The translations under genes and the position numbers were made by a program. Shown here piece by piece: positions 1 through 9,818 of a stretch of 38,162 nt of DNA. The notes beneath the pieces were generated by a model that saw only the letters and a list, made by a program, of their open reading frames with translations, was not told the origin of the DNA and ran no database searches. The DNA comes from Stephanodiscus triporus. Taxonomy: Eukaryota > Bacillariophyta > Thalassiosirophyceae > Thalassiosirales > Thalassiosiraceae. Each line of letters starts with the position of its first letter. The first letter of the stretch is position 1. The stretch lies in contig JALLAZ010000018.1 of assembly GCA_036939755.1 (NCBI GenBank), positions 1 to 38,162 of the forward strand. The letters are read 5' to 3'.

Positions 1-499
1 CCGATCTCTTTTCAGAATATCATTGTGTCTCATCACGCATTGTGCGGCATCATCATCACATCGTTAGTTTGCATCATCCAGTTGTGTTGGACCATCCTGT
101 CACCTTCCCGTTGCATTGGACCGTCCTGTTGTATTGGACCATCTCGTTGCTTTTGCATCGCATCGAATCGTCCCATTGTTTTGCCATTGCGTTGTTTGAT
201 CATCACCGTTGCGACCCTGGCCCCTCCCCCCCCCCTCACAATTGCCACTGGCTCCATGCCTTGCCCCCCTTTGTTGCCTTGGCTGTGTTGCCTTGGCTGG
301 AAATGTCGGCGACATGTCGCCCAATTTCATCCCGTAGTTTAGTAGTAGTAGTAGTTGTTGTTGTAGTTGATTGTTCACTTTTTATTGTCAAATCAATTTT
401 TCAATTAAGAAGTCAGGTCCTAGATCTCTTTTGAAGCTAGGACATTTTGAACAAAATAACAAAAATTTAAAAGGAGATCAATAAGTTCTTTTGTGCACA
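1..499. other. Non-coding, repeat-like leader before the gag fragment
   Basis: No convincing gene. Overlapping open frames exist on both strands but their products are His/Pro/Cys-biased, as expected from pyrimidine-rich low-complexity DNA. The stretch holds an imperfect short tandem repeat (81-148) and a GTA/GTT triplet run at about 341-366. It lies directly upstream of a gag-like frame, so it could be the end of an LTR plus an untranslated leader. I cannot see a second LTR copy, a primer-binding site or a polypurine tract, so that is only inference. Confidence 0.4.
81..148. repeat. Imperfect short tandem repeat
   Basis: Three diverged copies of a roughly 20-base unit with the core TTGGACC(A/G)TC occur at about 81-100, 110-129 and 129-148. 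The spacing is irregular, so this is a degenerate minisatellite rather than a clean array. Confidence 0.45.
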
Positions 500-1026
500 A
501 TGGCAAAGAACGATAATCAAAAAGAGAAATCAACTTCGAAAAGCAGTGGAAATCAAACCCTGCAACAAAACAAACCCCAACTCAAATGTGTCCTGCATTT
601 TAAGGACCCCAAACCAAATGATGGTGAAATCAAAGCCAAGTTCTTTGAAGCAGATAATGCCAAAATCTCCAAGCAAATTATGTGCAATAAAATGGGTGAC
701 ATTCACGCAAACCTAGTAATCCTCATGGATCGAATGGTCGGGTTAGGAGATTTTATGACATGTGGGAAAATGGCGATTCAAAAAAAATTGCTCAGACAAT
801 GCATCGTGCACTTTCCAGTCAAGTAAAAAAAGATTGGCAAAGAATCATTGGCAATGTACCAGATTGGAATAGCATTGACAAAGATGAGTTCATCAGGCTG
901 TTTAAAAGGCTAGAAACAAAGACATTTGGCCCAAAGGCTTACAAGACGCAGATAAAGATATTGGATGAGGGGAAATCAAAATTCCCCCCAATTCCACCCT
1001 TCGGAATGGTGCTCAGCCAGTCTTTC
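500..1026 (+). pseudogene. Gag-like fragment of an LTR retrotransposon, frameshifted
   Basis: The frame opens at ATG 500 and encodes a Lys/Asn-rich hydrophilic start, then a block containing HFKDPKPNDGEIKAKFFEA. Around 740-755 similarity moves to another frame, beginning YDMWENGDS and ending with a KTQIKILDEG segment. The two pieces together resemble the N-terminal gag part of stramenopile copia-type polyproteins (recognition from memory, no search). One single-base frameshift is therefore inferred. The coding sense ends where the inverted-repeat element begins at 1027; no nucleocapsid zinc knuckle or protease is seen. Its strand is opposite to the pol relic to the right, so the two are not parts of one intact element. 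Likely inactive. Confidence 0.5.
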
Positions 1027-1323
1027 AGTATACCGTATATACTGGGGTTTAAGCACCAGCTAATGTTTTCCGATGGGACAGCTAAATCGTTCGGAATCTC
1101 TTCTTCCCCATGTCGTAAAAAATTAAGATTAAGGGCTGTGTTAATCCTTATTAGACGACCAGCATACCGTTGGATTTGTCTTGTTGCGCTGAATTGTTTT
1201 TGNTTTCTTAAAACGGTCGCATCAATCTCAAATTTGAGTTTATCTAATTTGCTAATTATGATAGATTTAGTGTCTGGTGCTTAAACCCTGGTGGTGCTTA
1301 AACCCCGGTCTATACGGTATACT
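1027..1323. mobile_element. Short TIR element (MITE-like), 297 bp
   Basis: The left end begins AGTATACCGTATATACTGGG and the right end is its imperfect reverse complement, giving terminal inverted repeats of about 32 bp that share AGTATACCGTATA and GGGGTTTAAGCACCA. TA dinucleotides sit at both edges, so a TA target-site duplication (Tc1/mariner or pogo type) is possible but not proven. A second copy of the motif GGTGCTTAAACCC lies just inside the right end. There is no transposase; one ambiguous base (N) occurs at 1203. It separates a plus-strand gag relic from a minus-strand pol relic and falls inside the RNase H-proximal part of the latter. Confidence 0.7.
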
Positions 1324-1339
1324 TCCAGGATTTCTTTTG

Positions 1340-2959
1340 CGGTTTACCCATCAGATCTTTGTTGAGAATCTGAGGTGCTGCGGGGGTCAATTTGTCATTG
1401 GATTCTGTTTCATGTCCGTTATGCTCAAGTTGGAGAAACGCTAGGATGTAATCAATCAAGAAAGGTTGACTGATCTCAAATTCTTGTTTTCCAATACGTT
1501 TTGATTTCTATTCCAAGAAACTCATCAATACTACCTTCATCAGTCAGTACAGAATTCTCAGAGCCTTGCTGCATAGACTTCACAAATCCATCGATTTCTC
1601 CCATGTCCTTGCCAACGATGATGCAGTCATCAACATAAACGAGAATGACCATGCCGTCTTTCATATATAGGCATTGATCGACTTTGGACGGTTTGAATCT
1701 TGCAACTTTTCTTACCAGTTTAAACTAGCTTGCTTGAGCCCGTATAGATTCTTTTTGAGCTTTAGCAAGTAGAATTGTGAGTGATCAAGATCTTCGATCA
1801 TTTGAAATTCGATTGGTAGCTCCATCCAAATATCAATGTCGAGATCCGCTTGCGGAAATGCAAGCACGGAGTCAATTGACTTTGACTTGAGTCCATGAAT
1901 CTTGGCTATCACTAAAATCAATTTGATGCTGATCATGTTTACAACAGGTGAATACGTCTCCCAATAGTTTTCACCCCAGCGTTGCATCCCTCCATGAGCG
2001 CAGAGTCTTGCTTTGTGTTTGTTTAAGCAACCGTCCGGAAAACGTTTCCTTTTGAAAGACCATATGGCTTTAATAGGTTTGTTTCCTGACGGGATGGTTG
2101 AGCGCGGTACCCGAATCCAATGGCCACAACCTTCGTGGTCCTAAACTTCTGTCTCCATTGCCTCTACAAAATGAATCCAGTCATCTTGCTTTTGAGCTTG
2201 ATGATAGGTGAATACTTCGTTAGAGGTCGTATCAGTTAGAAGAGATACAAAATGGAACTCATTCAGATTCCCATCACAATGTTCATTGGCTTCGTCAATG
2301 CGACGAAAGACCAATGCGGTGAAGGATGGATTCTGCAATTCTCGATGACTTGGCATGCTATATGTGTTCACAGTGCAGATGAGTGCAAACATTTAAAGAA
2401 ATTGCTTGGCACGAGCACCATAGGTCACGTGAGCTTTGTGTTTGACCTCGGACTTCTGCTCGGCTATTTGCTTTGACTTTGAGCGACAGAGGCCTAACTC
2501 GTGCAGGTTCACACATTGAGGCATTAGAAGGGATTTGGAAGGATGCGTTTCGCCGTTCTCCGTTGCTTTGGCATCAAAGTCACTAAGCAAGTTAACTTTG
2601 ATGCCCACCCTCTCTTCTGGAGGAGGCGATGGCAAAGACTGTACTGCAGTAGCCTTGCCAAAATCCTCAACGAGCGATGAGTGATCGCGCTCTCCCTCGG
2701 AAGCTGTGCCGAGGGTAGTGCAGATGTCGTTTGAAAAATCTACACACAGCTTATCTGCCTCGGTATCATATTGATCAGATACAATACCAAAAGGATTTGA
2801 GATCTTATCCTGGATAGGAATGAGATCTCCATCCTCATTGACATCCATTTGTTGCCCAGACATCCATTCAAGTGCTAAGTCGACGGATTTGTCCATGGCG
2901 GATTCCGCTGATAGGCGGCAGAGGTCATCCCAATTGGGAGGGACCTCTCCTCTTTCCAT
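1340..2959 (-). pseudogene. Copia linker and reverse transcriptase, broken
   Basis: From 2959 downwards a charged linker leads into the RT domain. RT landmarks are ETYSPVV, the catalytic aspartate in LAFPQADLD, the LYGLKQASLNW block, and the second catalytic pair in LVYVDD. After YVDD the reading continues through DEFLGIEI and a FEISQPFLIDYIL block towards the RNase H junction, where the TIR element interrupts it. Stops lie after ASLNW-like residues and near 2010-2140. This is inactive, but the RT motifs make the Ty1/copia call secure. Confidence 0.85.
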
Positions 2960-4188
2960 GTACGGAACAGTACTAAAATTGTATCAAAGACAACGTGGTA
3001 CTGAGGGGAGACTCGCGCTGTCTTTGGATTAAAGATCAGAGCAACGCTTCCAGCATGAAATGGGGAATGCCCCAGGTATACACCAATGCGAGATCGAGGT
3101 TCCCATTTGGGTGGACCCGGTCTGCCTGCTGATTTCAGTCGATGATCTAAGACATAGACAGGACAGAAAAGGGTATGAAAATTCTTCACAGGGAGTGTCT
3201 CGAGATCAATGCCAAACATGATAGACTCCGGGGTCTGACCCTTGGAATCTACATGAAGAGTATTCATGCGTTCGGCCATGGCTTTCATTGCACATGGCCT
3301 GAACAATGAATCAATCATTTGTGGCCAGTGCCTCATGCCTTGCAACAGAAGGGTGCACGCACCAAGAGTCGGCTGTTTATATCTGTTCTCAATGATGCCA
3401 TTCTGATGATGTGCACCTACACCGCAGAAGGTGATCTCTTGACCTTTGTCATCGATATCCTTGTGAAAACCTTAATCACTAAACCGACCATTATCAGCAT
3501 GATAATGCCGAGCGGTGCATCCAGCTTGCTTCAAAACTTTTTCATAAGCTCACTTGGCAAGTAGTGTTTCCTCGAGAGTGAAATTGCGCATCAGATCTCG
3601 CGTGATCAACAAAGTTCGCCGTGCCCCATATGCGATCACTTGTTGGGAAACCAGCCATCTGGGGAATGAGGCCTGGCTGCTCCAAGACAATCTGGTCGAC
3701 AGACGTTCCGTCACCAGGTTGCGTTTCATTGGCATGCCGAATGATGCGCCTGACCAAATTGGCATGCAACACACAGAGGTTGCTTCTCCTCCCATCCAAG
3801 AATTGATCCGGGAAGAATCTTCCATCGCGCGAGCTGAAACAGCCGTGCAAAAGGAAGATGATAGAGGTGATGATGCCAGCTCAGCAACTCCTGCTGAGAA
3901 GGCGAGAGGACACGTGGGTAAGCTAATTCTTGAGCAGCTTCTTTTGAAATCCCTATCCCAACTTCATTGTGATAGTCAAGCGGAGTAGAAGGGATGCTGG
4001 AAAAATCAGGTTGCTCTAAGAAGCGGATATGACTTGGGGGAGTCACGACCTTTGAACCATCGTCCCCTTCGAAGGGCATGCCACAGACCATCAGGCGTGG
4101 CTCCCTCGTAAACCATCCTCGACTGAGAACCACTACCGTCAGTGTACAGCACATCCTGACCGAGAGTAAAATCTGTGTCAGGCGTCAC
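2960..4188 (-). pseudogene. Copia GAG-pre-integrase and integrase, broken
   Basis: The minus-strand frames contain a GAG-pre-integrase block (LLSWHHHLYHLPFARLFQLA followed by a CVACQFGQAH zinc-type motif), then integrase blocks in shifted frames. The putative catalytic aspartates lie in VDHAR and in YHADNGRF, and the glutamate in NGIIENR; a C-terminal block has SRIGVYLGHSPFHAGS and SPQYHVVFD, both typical of copia integrase. At least three frameshifts and several stops (for example after NGRFSD) separate the pieces. Dead element; family assignment is firm, precise boundaries are not. Confidence 0.8.
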
Positions 4189-4199
4189 TGGGGCAACCT

Positions 4200-4882
4200 G
4201 TGCTTGCGAACGGAACTATAAAGACGATGAACTTGACGAAAGCAATGAAGATAGCGTTTACTGGAAATGAGGAGTCTGATGGTTATTATGAAGAAGACAC
4301 GCTGTCGTCCCCTCAGCATTGTATTTCTTGTTGTTTGACGGAAACATGATTGGTGAGGGTTCAGTGTTTCATGATGATAGAAGTCTGATGAATACAACGA
4401 AGATGAAGAAGACAGCGAGGTCGCACCAACACGAGTGGTGGCCGTAGTTTGTTATAAATTTCATATACAAAGATTATTTTGTGCTTGCATTGATTGGCTC
4501 TTGAGGTTGGATATTCATGTACCAGCCGTTCACGTCACACATGAATAACATCCAGGGGGGGGGGGCAACCACGGGTACACACTTGGACGTCCGAACCACG
4601 AGTCCCCTCCGATTCACAACTTTCCCCCTGTATCAATAATCCAAGCACTTGCACGACCCTACCGATCCAACTTATCGCAGAATAGCATTAAAGTTGGGAT
4701 GGTTTCTCTCATTCTATTATGTGCAGTTACTTATTTCCAAGAATGTTTCGAACACAAACTTTCACATCGATTTCCTTCCCGCGGCGTAATATCATTCATG
4801 CGCACATCCACTTTCCTTCTCATATAATATAGAATATATTTTTTTTCAATTCCATTCACTTTCCTTTCTCTCTCTCCCGTGC
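4200..4882. other. Intergenic, no supported gene
   Basis: The part up to about 4440 may still belong to the copia relic (its protease or gag side), but I recognise nothing in it. A run of 11 G lies near 4556-4566. The rest, to 4882, is AT-rich and contains the presumed 3' untranslated region of the minus-strand gene that ends at 4883. Confidence 0.4.
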
Positions 4883-5576
4883 TCACTCAAAGTAGCAGTA
4901 CTCGTCGTCGTCCCCATGCCAGATGCAACTGAATGGATCGACCTTGCCCTCCCTGCTCTCGTCCAGGAGGTTGTCGCGCGTCACCTCGAAGCACCTGCCC
5001 ACGTACGCGGTCATCTCCCCGATCCCCGCGTCCGGGCCCGGCACGTCGAGCCCGATCCCCGCCGTGAGACTCGTGCCCCCCCCCTCCCGCAGCATCCTCA
5101 GCGCCAATTCCGGACTCGGCCTGCCGAAGAATATCTGATGCTCGAGCGGCACCCACGCGAAGGAGAAGTAATCCCCCCCCCCTATCACGACCATCTGTCC
5201 CTCCATGAACTGGTGTTGGCGAATCCGGGCTTGGTGGCTCAGCCCTCGAGGAGAAGCTAGCGAGAAAAGTGACCAAGGTGTACGTACATTTGCGGATCTT
5301 TCGATGCTTTCTCCCCACCTGAAAAATCATGAGCCGTAAGAATTTCCGTGTGTTTCGTAGTTTTCACAATTCAAAACAACGGAGAAAAATATTAAATGAT
5401 CAGTAACTCGTAGTATTCGGAAATTCAAGTGTAGTATTCTCTACGCTGTATGCCGGATTCCATCGGCCCGAAATGTTGGGTTCGCGAATGAAAACCAGTC
5501 CGGGTCTCATCGCAAATAACTCCATCAACGCATCCGTCTTGGAGAGCACAGTTTTAAAGCCATAATAATTCATCAT
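4883..5576 (-). CDS. Unrecognised 174-aa protein, three-exon model
   Basis: I propose exons 5445-5576, 5288-5318 and 4883-5244 on the minus strand. The first starts with ATGATG and encodes a hydrophobic/charged stretch with LMELFAMRPGLVFIREPNIS. Intron 1 (126 bp) ends in a good TTTTTCAG acceptor. Intron 2 would be only 43 bp, unusually short, and is the weakest part of the model. The last exon is convincing protein: HQFMEGQMVVIGGGDYFSF, then a block with HQIFFGRPSPELALRML, and an acidic tail ending DDDEYCYFE. No signal peptide or membrane segment. I do not recognise the family. It could instead be a longer single 3' exon, or two genes; the C-terminal exon is the secure part. Confidence 0.5.
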
Positions 5577-5633
5577 CTCTAATATCTACTGAGCTCGCTC
5601 TGGCTCTACCTTCGTCTGTCTAAAGCAATCAAA
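5577..5633. promoter_or_regulatory. Short shared divergent promoter
   Basis: Only 57 bp separate the proposed start codon of the minus-strand gene (5576) from the start codon of the secreted repeat protein (5634). Both 5' leaders and core promoters must overlap here or lie inside the opposite gene. No TATA box is clear. The inference depends on the first exon of the minus-strand gene being real. Confidence 0.35.
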
Positions 5634-7009
5634 ATGACAAAGTTTCTTCCCATCGTCCTTTCTCTTCTCCTTGCCTATGCTTCCGCCCAAGGATGCTATT
5701 CCGCCTACTCCCCGGGTACAGCCTACGTCGCAGGAAGTTGGGTATCAGCATCGGTCTCCACCATTACTCCCTACAGCTGGGTTGCATGCACGCCGTCTGT
5801 CACTTGTCCCACAGGATGGATGCAGGAGGGTGGCGTCGTGACGAAAAGCACCCACAATTTCAAGTGCTCTACCGAAGCTTGGTGTAACAACCCTGCCTTT
5901 GCACCCGGTGGTATTTATTCTGACTCTGCGTGGACAAAGGAAGCCAACGCGTGCAGTGTGAGTTCGCCAGCGGCTCGGGACGTGCATTTGATGCTAAAAG
6001 CACTTGGTCCTTTTCTGACTCGCGTTGTCCCCATCTTCTCGTGTCGATACAGGGAACCGCCGTCGTCCCGGCTCCAACCCCGCCGCCTACACCCGCGCTG
6101 TGGGCAAGCGGGGGATGCCCCGAGGCTTACGCCGCCAACACACGAGTTGCTCCTGGTGCCAGCGTTTCTGTCACTAAGGATGGAGTCAGCCTAGTTTATA
6201 CGTGCACGACCGATGCCAACAGCAGTTTTTGTCCCCAGGTCGGATATGAGCCCGGGACAGGCACTCATTGGGAACTAGCATGGACCCTGAGCGGATCGTG
6301 CACCGGCAGCCTCTCTCCCACCGAAAGTCCTATCAGCTCATTGCCCAACCAGGGGGGATGTCCAAGCTTGTGGACAACGAGCGTTGAATACAGAGGTGGT
6401 GATAAGGTATCCAAGAATGGGATGGTCTTCCAGTGCAATGCCTATCCCATCAGTCTGTTCTGCTCCCAAACAGGATATGAACCCCTCCTCGCATCAGGCA
6501 TTTGGGAGAGTGCTTGGACAGCACTCGGACCCTGCACTGGTACCTTCGAGCCGACCCCTTCTCCCACCTCCGCTCCCACGCCTGAGCCGACATCTTCTCC
6601 GACGTCCGAGCCGACAGTTGCACCTACTTCTGCTCCAACAGAGTACGCATACTGCACGTATAAAAAGATTATTGTGACAACGGGAGCTCCAGTGCCCTGC
6701 GAGTATGCCAGTTCGACTGATTGCCTCTGCACTACGGTACCTGTATCGGTCAATCCCCTCGGTTACGCGTGCACGAAGCCTAGTCAGGTCTTGACTTCTA
6801 CCGATATTTCTGTTGAACTTTGGAGTTCTTCGACCACGTACGCTGCCGATGATGTGGTTCGTGTTGGGATTGATCGTTTCAAGTGCAAGCCCTATCCCTT
6901 CACTGGATGGTGTAGCAATCCAGCATACGCGCCCACCTCTAGTGACAGTGGACTTTGGACCGCAGCATGGGAACTGGAGGTTGATAAGTGTCCATTGGGT
7001 TCTCCTTAA
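5634..7009 (+). CDS. Secreted Cys/Trp-rich repeat protein, chitin-binding (CBM5/12)-like
   Basis: Two exons, 5634-5957 and 6053-7009, joined in phase 0 across a 95-bp intron (GTGAGT...CAG), give 426 aa. Residues 1-19 form a signal peptide (hydrophobic core, then ASAQ), so the protein is secreted or wall-bound. Four modules follow, at about 20-108, 130-191, 211-269 and 362-426. Each has a pattern like W/Y...Y.(A)GD.V...G..F.CK..P...WC....Y.P......W..AW.....C, which resembles chitin-binding type 3 modules. A Pro/Thr/Ser linker with PTSxPT repeats lies at 270-305. There is no catalytic domain. Likely role: binding polysaccharide such as chitin in the cell wall or outside the cell (inference). 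The call by module pattern is moderate; secretion is well supported. Confidence 0.8.
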
Positions 7010-7108
7010 GTGAATAGCACATAGAAATCACATAACATCACACAAATCTAAAAAATATTATGCACACACAAAACTTGATAATCTATCACAGATCTAAATA
7101 TCAGGTTG

Positions 7109-8915
7109 CTACAGCTCATCCCGTTCATCTTCATCATCTAGTTCGTCACCAGAATCATAATCAATATCCTGTTCGTCCCAATCCTCCGAGTTGTCTTCAG
7201 AATAATCTTTTTCTTCGGAGTCGTCATCGCTGCCTGCCGGATTCACAATATCAGAAGCCAACAATGCCGCTGATATAGATGTCATCAATGCCTGATGGTA
7301 GGTCCAGGCCATCTCCCATTCATACTTGGGCATAGCTTCCATCACTTTGCCATCATTCTTCACCGTGGCCTCGAGCTCCACCAAGCGCATCAGTTGTTTT
7401 CCCATATAAACGACGTTGCCCATGGTGGGAACCTCCGACTCCGGATCAGGTGTGTAATTGTCGCCGAACCTCACAACAAGTCCGGAACTACTGGAGTCGT
7501 CCCTGGTCAGGCAAAATTTCAGGAGATCCCAAGACGGATGCTCCTCGTCCCCGACATTCATTTTGAATTTCCACGTCTGCGGAAATTCCTCGACGAAGCC
7601 AAAGGATTGGAACACGTCGTTCGTTTCATAGTTGCTGTATAACTTGCAGTCCTCGTACGACTCGTCGAACCAGCATCGATGACAGCGGTTGTACGAGATG
7701 TACACCTGCTCGCCCGGTCGGATGTCGCGCATCGAACGCAACACAAAGGGCTGGCCCGGCCTTTTCGGTCTCTGTGGGTATGCGGTGTTCAGTTTCTCGG
7801 GATCGTTGCTGTGATTGCTCATGTCAAAGAACGGAACCATCAAAGTATCTTCGTCTCGGGACGTGAATTGGTAGAACGCTGCGCGCGCCAATGGCGTGTC
7901 CTCGCCCATGCACTCGCCGATCCAAGTCTCCTCGTAGCTCTTCTCGGATAAGGGCTGCAGTCCTACATCGTCGTTTTCTCTCCAGTCCAATATCGTATGC
8001 AGCAATCGCTTCCCCGCGTCGGTCCACTCGTCCGGGATGCGCCCGCGGGGTTGATTCTTAAGGTAATTGACGTACGGCGCGTATTTGGATTCGTCACCGA
8101 GGATGAATTGGCGATATAATTCATGTATGGCTGAGCGCGATTTTTTTTTTTATGAAATCGATGTTTTCGGCATCTGTTGAGCGACTCAAAGGACAATAAA
8201 ATCTCAGACGGGCCACATCACAAATGTAATGCGATTGCTCACCTTCGCAATTCCACCACCTGTCGACGTGGTAATTTTTGGGTTTGATAATCAAATCCCT
8301 TGGATCATGGTGGTGTGCAGTTTGCACAAAAGCAACCATAAGGTAATGAGGAGGACGAAAAAGTGAATGATCAAATGTCGATCCCAGATATTCGGCCCAT
8401 CCCAGATCACGCGAGTCGAATAGCACAACGCGGGCTCACCATGGAACCCTGACGATGATTTCTCCCTCCTCGATCCCTTCCTCGGTCCCACCCTCCTCCG
8501 CCGTCTTGACGAACACCCCCCGATACCGTCCGGCGGGATCCAGCCCTATACGAGCGTTCTTGTGGACCAGTCCGCCGTTGTCGTTTATCCACGCGACGAG
8601 GTCGGATCCGTCGTACGAGATGTTGACGTCCTCCTCCTCCACAGCCGCCGCCGACCCGGAGTCCCCCCCCTCCCCCCTTCCGATCCCCGCCCCATCGTCG
8701 GGCGCCTCCGCCGCCGCCGCGGGCACGCCGTCGACGTCCGCGCCGGCGCCGTCGTCGGGCAATGCCAGCGCCCGCTCGAGGGTGGCCCGCGCGATTCTGG
8801 CCACGGCCACTTTGTCGAATCCGTCCCTCCTCGAGCGTTTCTCCTCCCACGACGCAACGACGCCGGAGGCATAGAGGACGACGAGGAGGAGGGGACCGAT
8901 GCGCTGACGGATCAT
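7109..8915 (-). CDS. SET-domain protein lysine methyltransferase (LSMT/SETD3-like)
   Basis: Exons 8440-8915, 8243-8298 and 7109-8130 (introns 141 and 112 bp) give 517 aa. The phases agree: a split Trp at the first junction, a split Ala at the second. Residues 1-22 look like a signal peptide (MIRQRIGPLLLVVLYASGVVA). The SET fold is split by an insert, as in Rubisco LSMT-type enzymes: WINDNGGLVHKNARIG near the start, then VPFFDMSNHSN with the core Asn-His at 283-284, and GEQVYISYN with the conserved Tyr at 324, which bind S-adenosylmethionine and substrate. A helical Rubisco-LSMT-like C-terminal half and a very acidic tail end the protein. A signal peptide on this family is unusual; ER passage or plastid import is possible. 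Its 3' end converges on the preceding gene, 99 bp away. Confidence 0.85.
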
Positions 8916-9199
8916 GGTCAGTGTTTGTTGTGTGTGTGTGGGGTACGATGAGTGCTTGTATTTTTTTGGGGGGACACGATAAAAAATACTTAATAAATAC
9001 CATAACGCCAATGACGGCGAAGTCGTCATTTTTTGGATTCAACCCACACTCCGGTAGTAACTCTACACGCTATCGTACATCTTTTTATGTATGCCGGTGC
9101 ATACTACGAGTCCGGTAACAACTGAGAAAGACTTCCTGGACACTTCCTGGACACTTCTTCCTGGAAGAGTTCGCGATATTTTCCTAGAGTATGGTAGAT

Positions 9200-9301
9200 G
9201 AGACAAAGCCGTGCCATCGGCACCATGGTTTTGAATTTTTTTGTGTTCTCAACGCTCAACAATATAGTACTTTTGAGTACTTATTTTACATATTCCCACA
9301 T
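9200..9301 (+). repeat. TE coding fragment, copy 1 of a dispersed repeat
   Basis: These 102 bp match the reverse complement of 34154-34252 with a few substitutions and small indels. Translated on the plus strand the copy reads ETKPCHRHHGF and ends FEYLFYIFPH; the distant copy reads the same blocks on the minus strand. Conservation at the protein level suggests a coding fragment of a transposon rather than a regulatory repeat. Confidence 0.75.
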
Positions 9302-9321
9302 AGTAGTATCTAGAACTTGGT

Positions 9322-9348
9322 GTGCCGCGTGCGCAAAGCACGCGGCAC
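9322..9348. repeat. Perfect 11-bp inverted repeat (hairpin)
   Basis: GTGCCGCGTGC is followed by the 5-base loop GCAAA and the exact reverse complement GCACGCGGCAC. A further GCGGCAC follows directly. A very GC-rich stem in an AT-rich spacer; function unknown. Confidence 0.7.
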
Positions 9349-9474
9349 GCGGCACATGTGTTTGCGGCGCGCTCAAAAAGACGGCCCTTACCATACACCT
9401 ATCGTACACTCGACGTCTTTCTCTGCGAAGCACGCGCTGTGACATTTCGCGCCGTTCACTGTTTCTCCTATTTT

Positions 9475-9714
9475 TTCAGCTGGCGCGTGCCTAGGTATGT
9501 AACGAGTGAGGAAGATGCGAGAGAGGGACGGATAATACCTACCATATGGCGTCACTGTATCTACTTTGCAACAACTGGACATGATGATGGCCTACTTTTC
9601 AGCATGGCGCGTGCCAAACACGTGCAAGAGAGGAAGAGAGGAGAGGGTGACTAGGTATGGTACCCAAGGTGCCACTGTATCTTTGCAAACAACTTGACAT
9701 GATGATGGCATGAT
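9475..9714. repeat. Imperfect tandem duplication, two units of about 120 bp
   Basis: Each unit starts with TTTTCAGC..TGGCGCGTGCC and ends with a CACTGTATCT...TTGCAA..AACT(G/T)GACATGATGATGGC block (first unit ending near 9580, second near 9707). The middle of the units has diverged, including purine-rich GAGAGAGG stretches. It is likely non-coding. Confidence 0.55.
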
Positions 9715-9818
9715 GATGATGGCATGTGGCTCACAAAACGATAGTTGCAGGACCATAGAAATCAATATTAAACATCAAGAACGGCCATTCATCTTCACCG
9801 CAGTCGTCTAGAAACAAC

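Larger units (their letters stand above)
1324..4188 (-). mobile_element. Degenerate Ty1/copia retrotransposon (pol region)
   Basis: Reading on the minus strand from 4188 down to 1324, the order is protease/GAG-pre-integrase, integrase, linker, then reverse transcriptase. This is the Ty1/copia order (integrase before RT). Many stops and frameshifts break it, so no full polyprotein remains. The RT side ends at the 1027-1323 TIR element, so the RNase H domain and the 3' LTR are missing. I did not find LTRs on either side. AT-richer composition than the host genes to the right supports a transposon origin. Confidence 0.85.
8916..9818. other. Divergent intergenic region with repeats
   Basis: This 903-bp space separates two head-to-head genes and must contain both promoters. 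It holds a TE-derived fragment (9200-9301), a perfect hairpin (9322-9348) and an imperfect tandem duplication (about 9475-9714). Open frames here give no recognisable protein apart from the TE fragment. Confidence 0.5.

Noticed and set aside
42..434. Overlapping ORFs at the left edge
   Set aside because: His/Pro/Cys-biased products from pyrimidine-rich repeats; overlapping frames on both strands.
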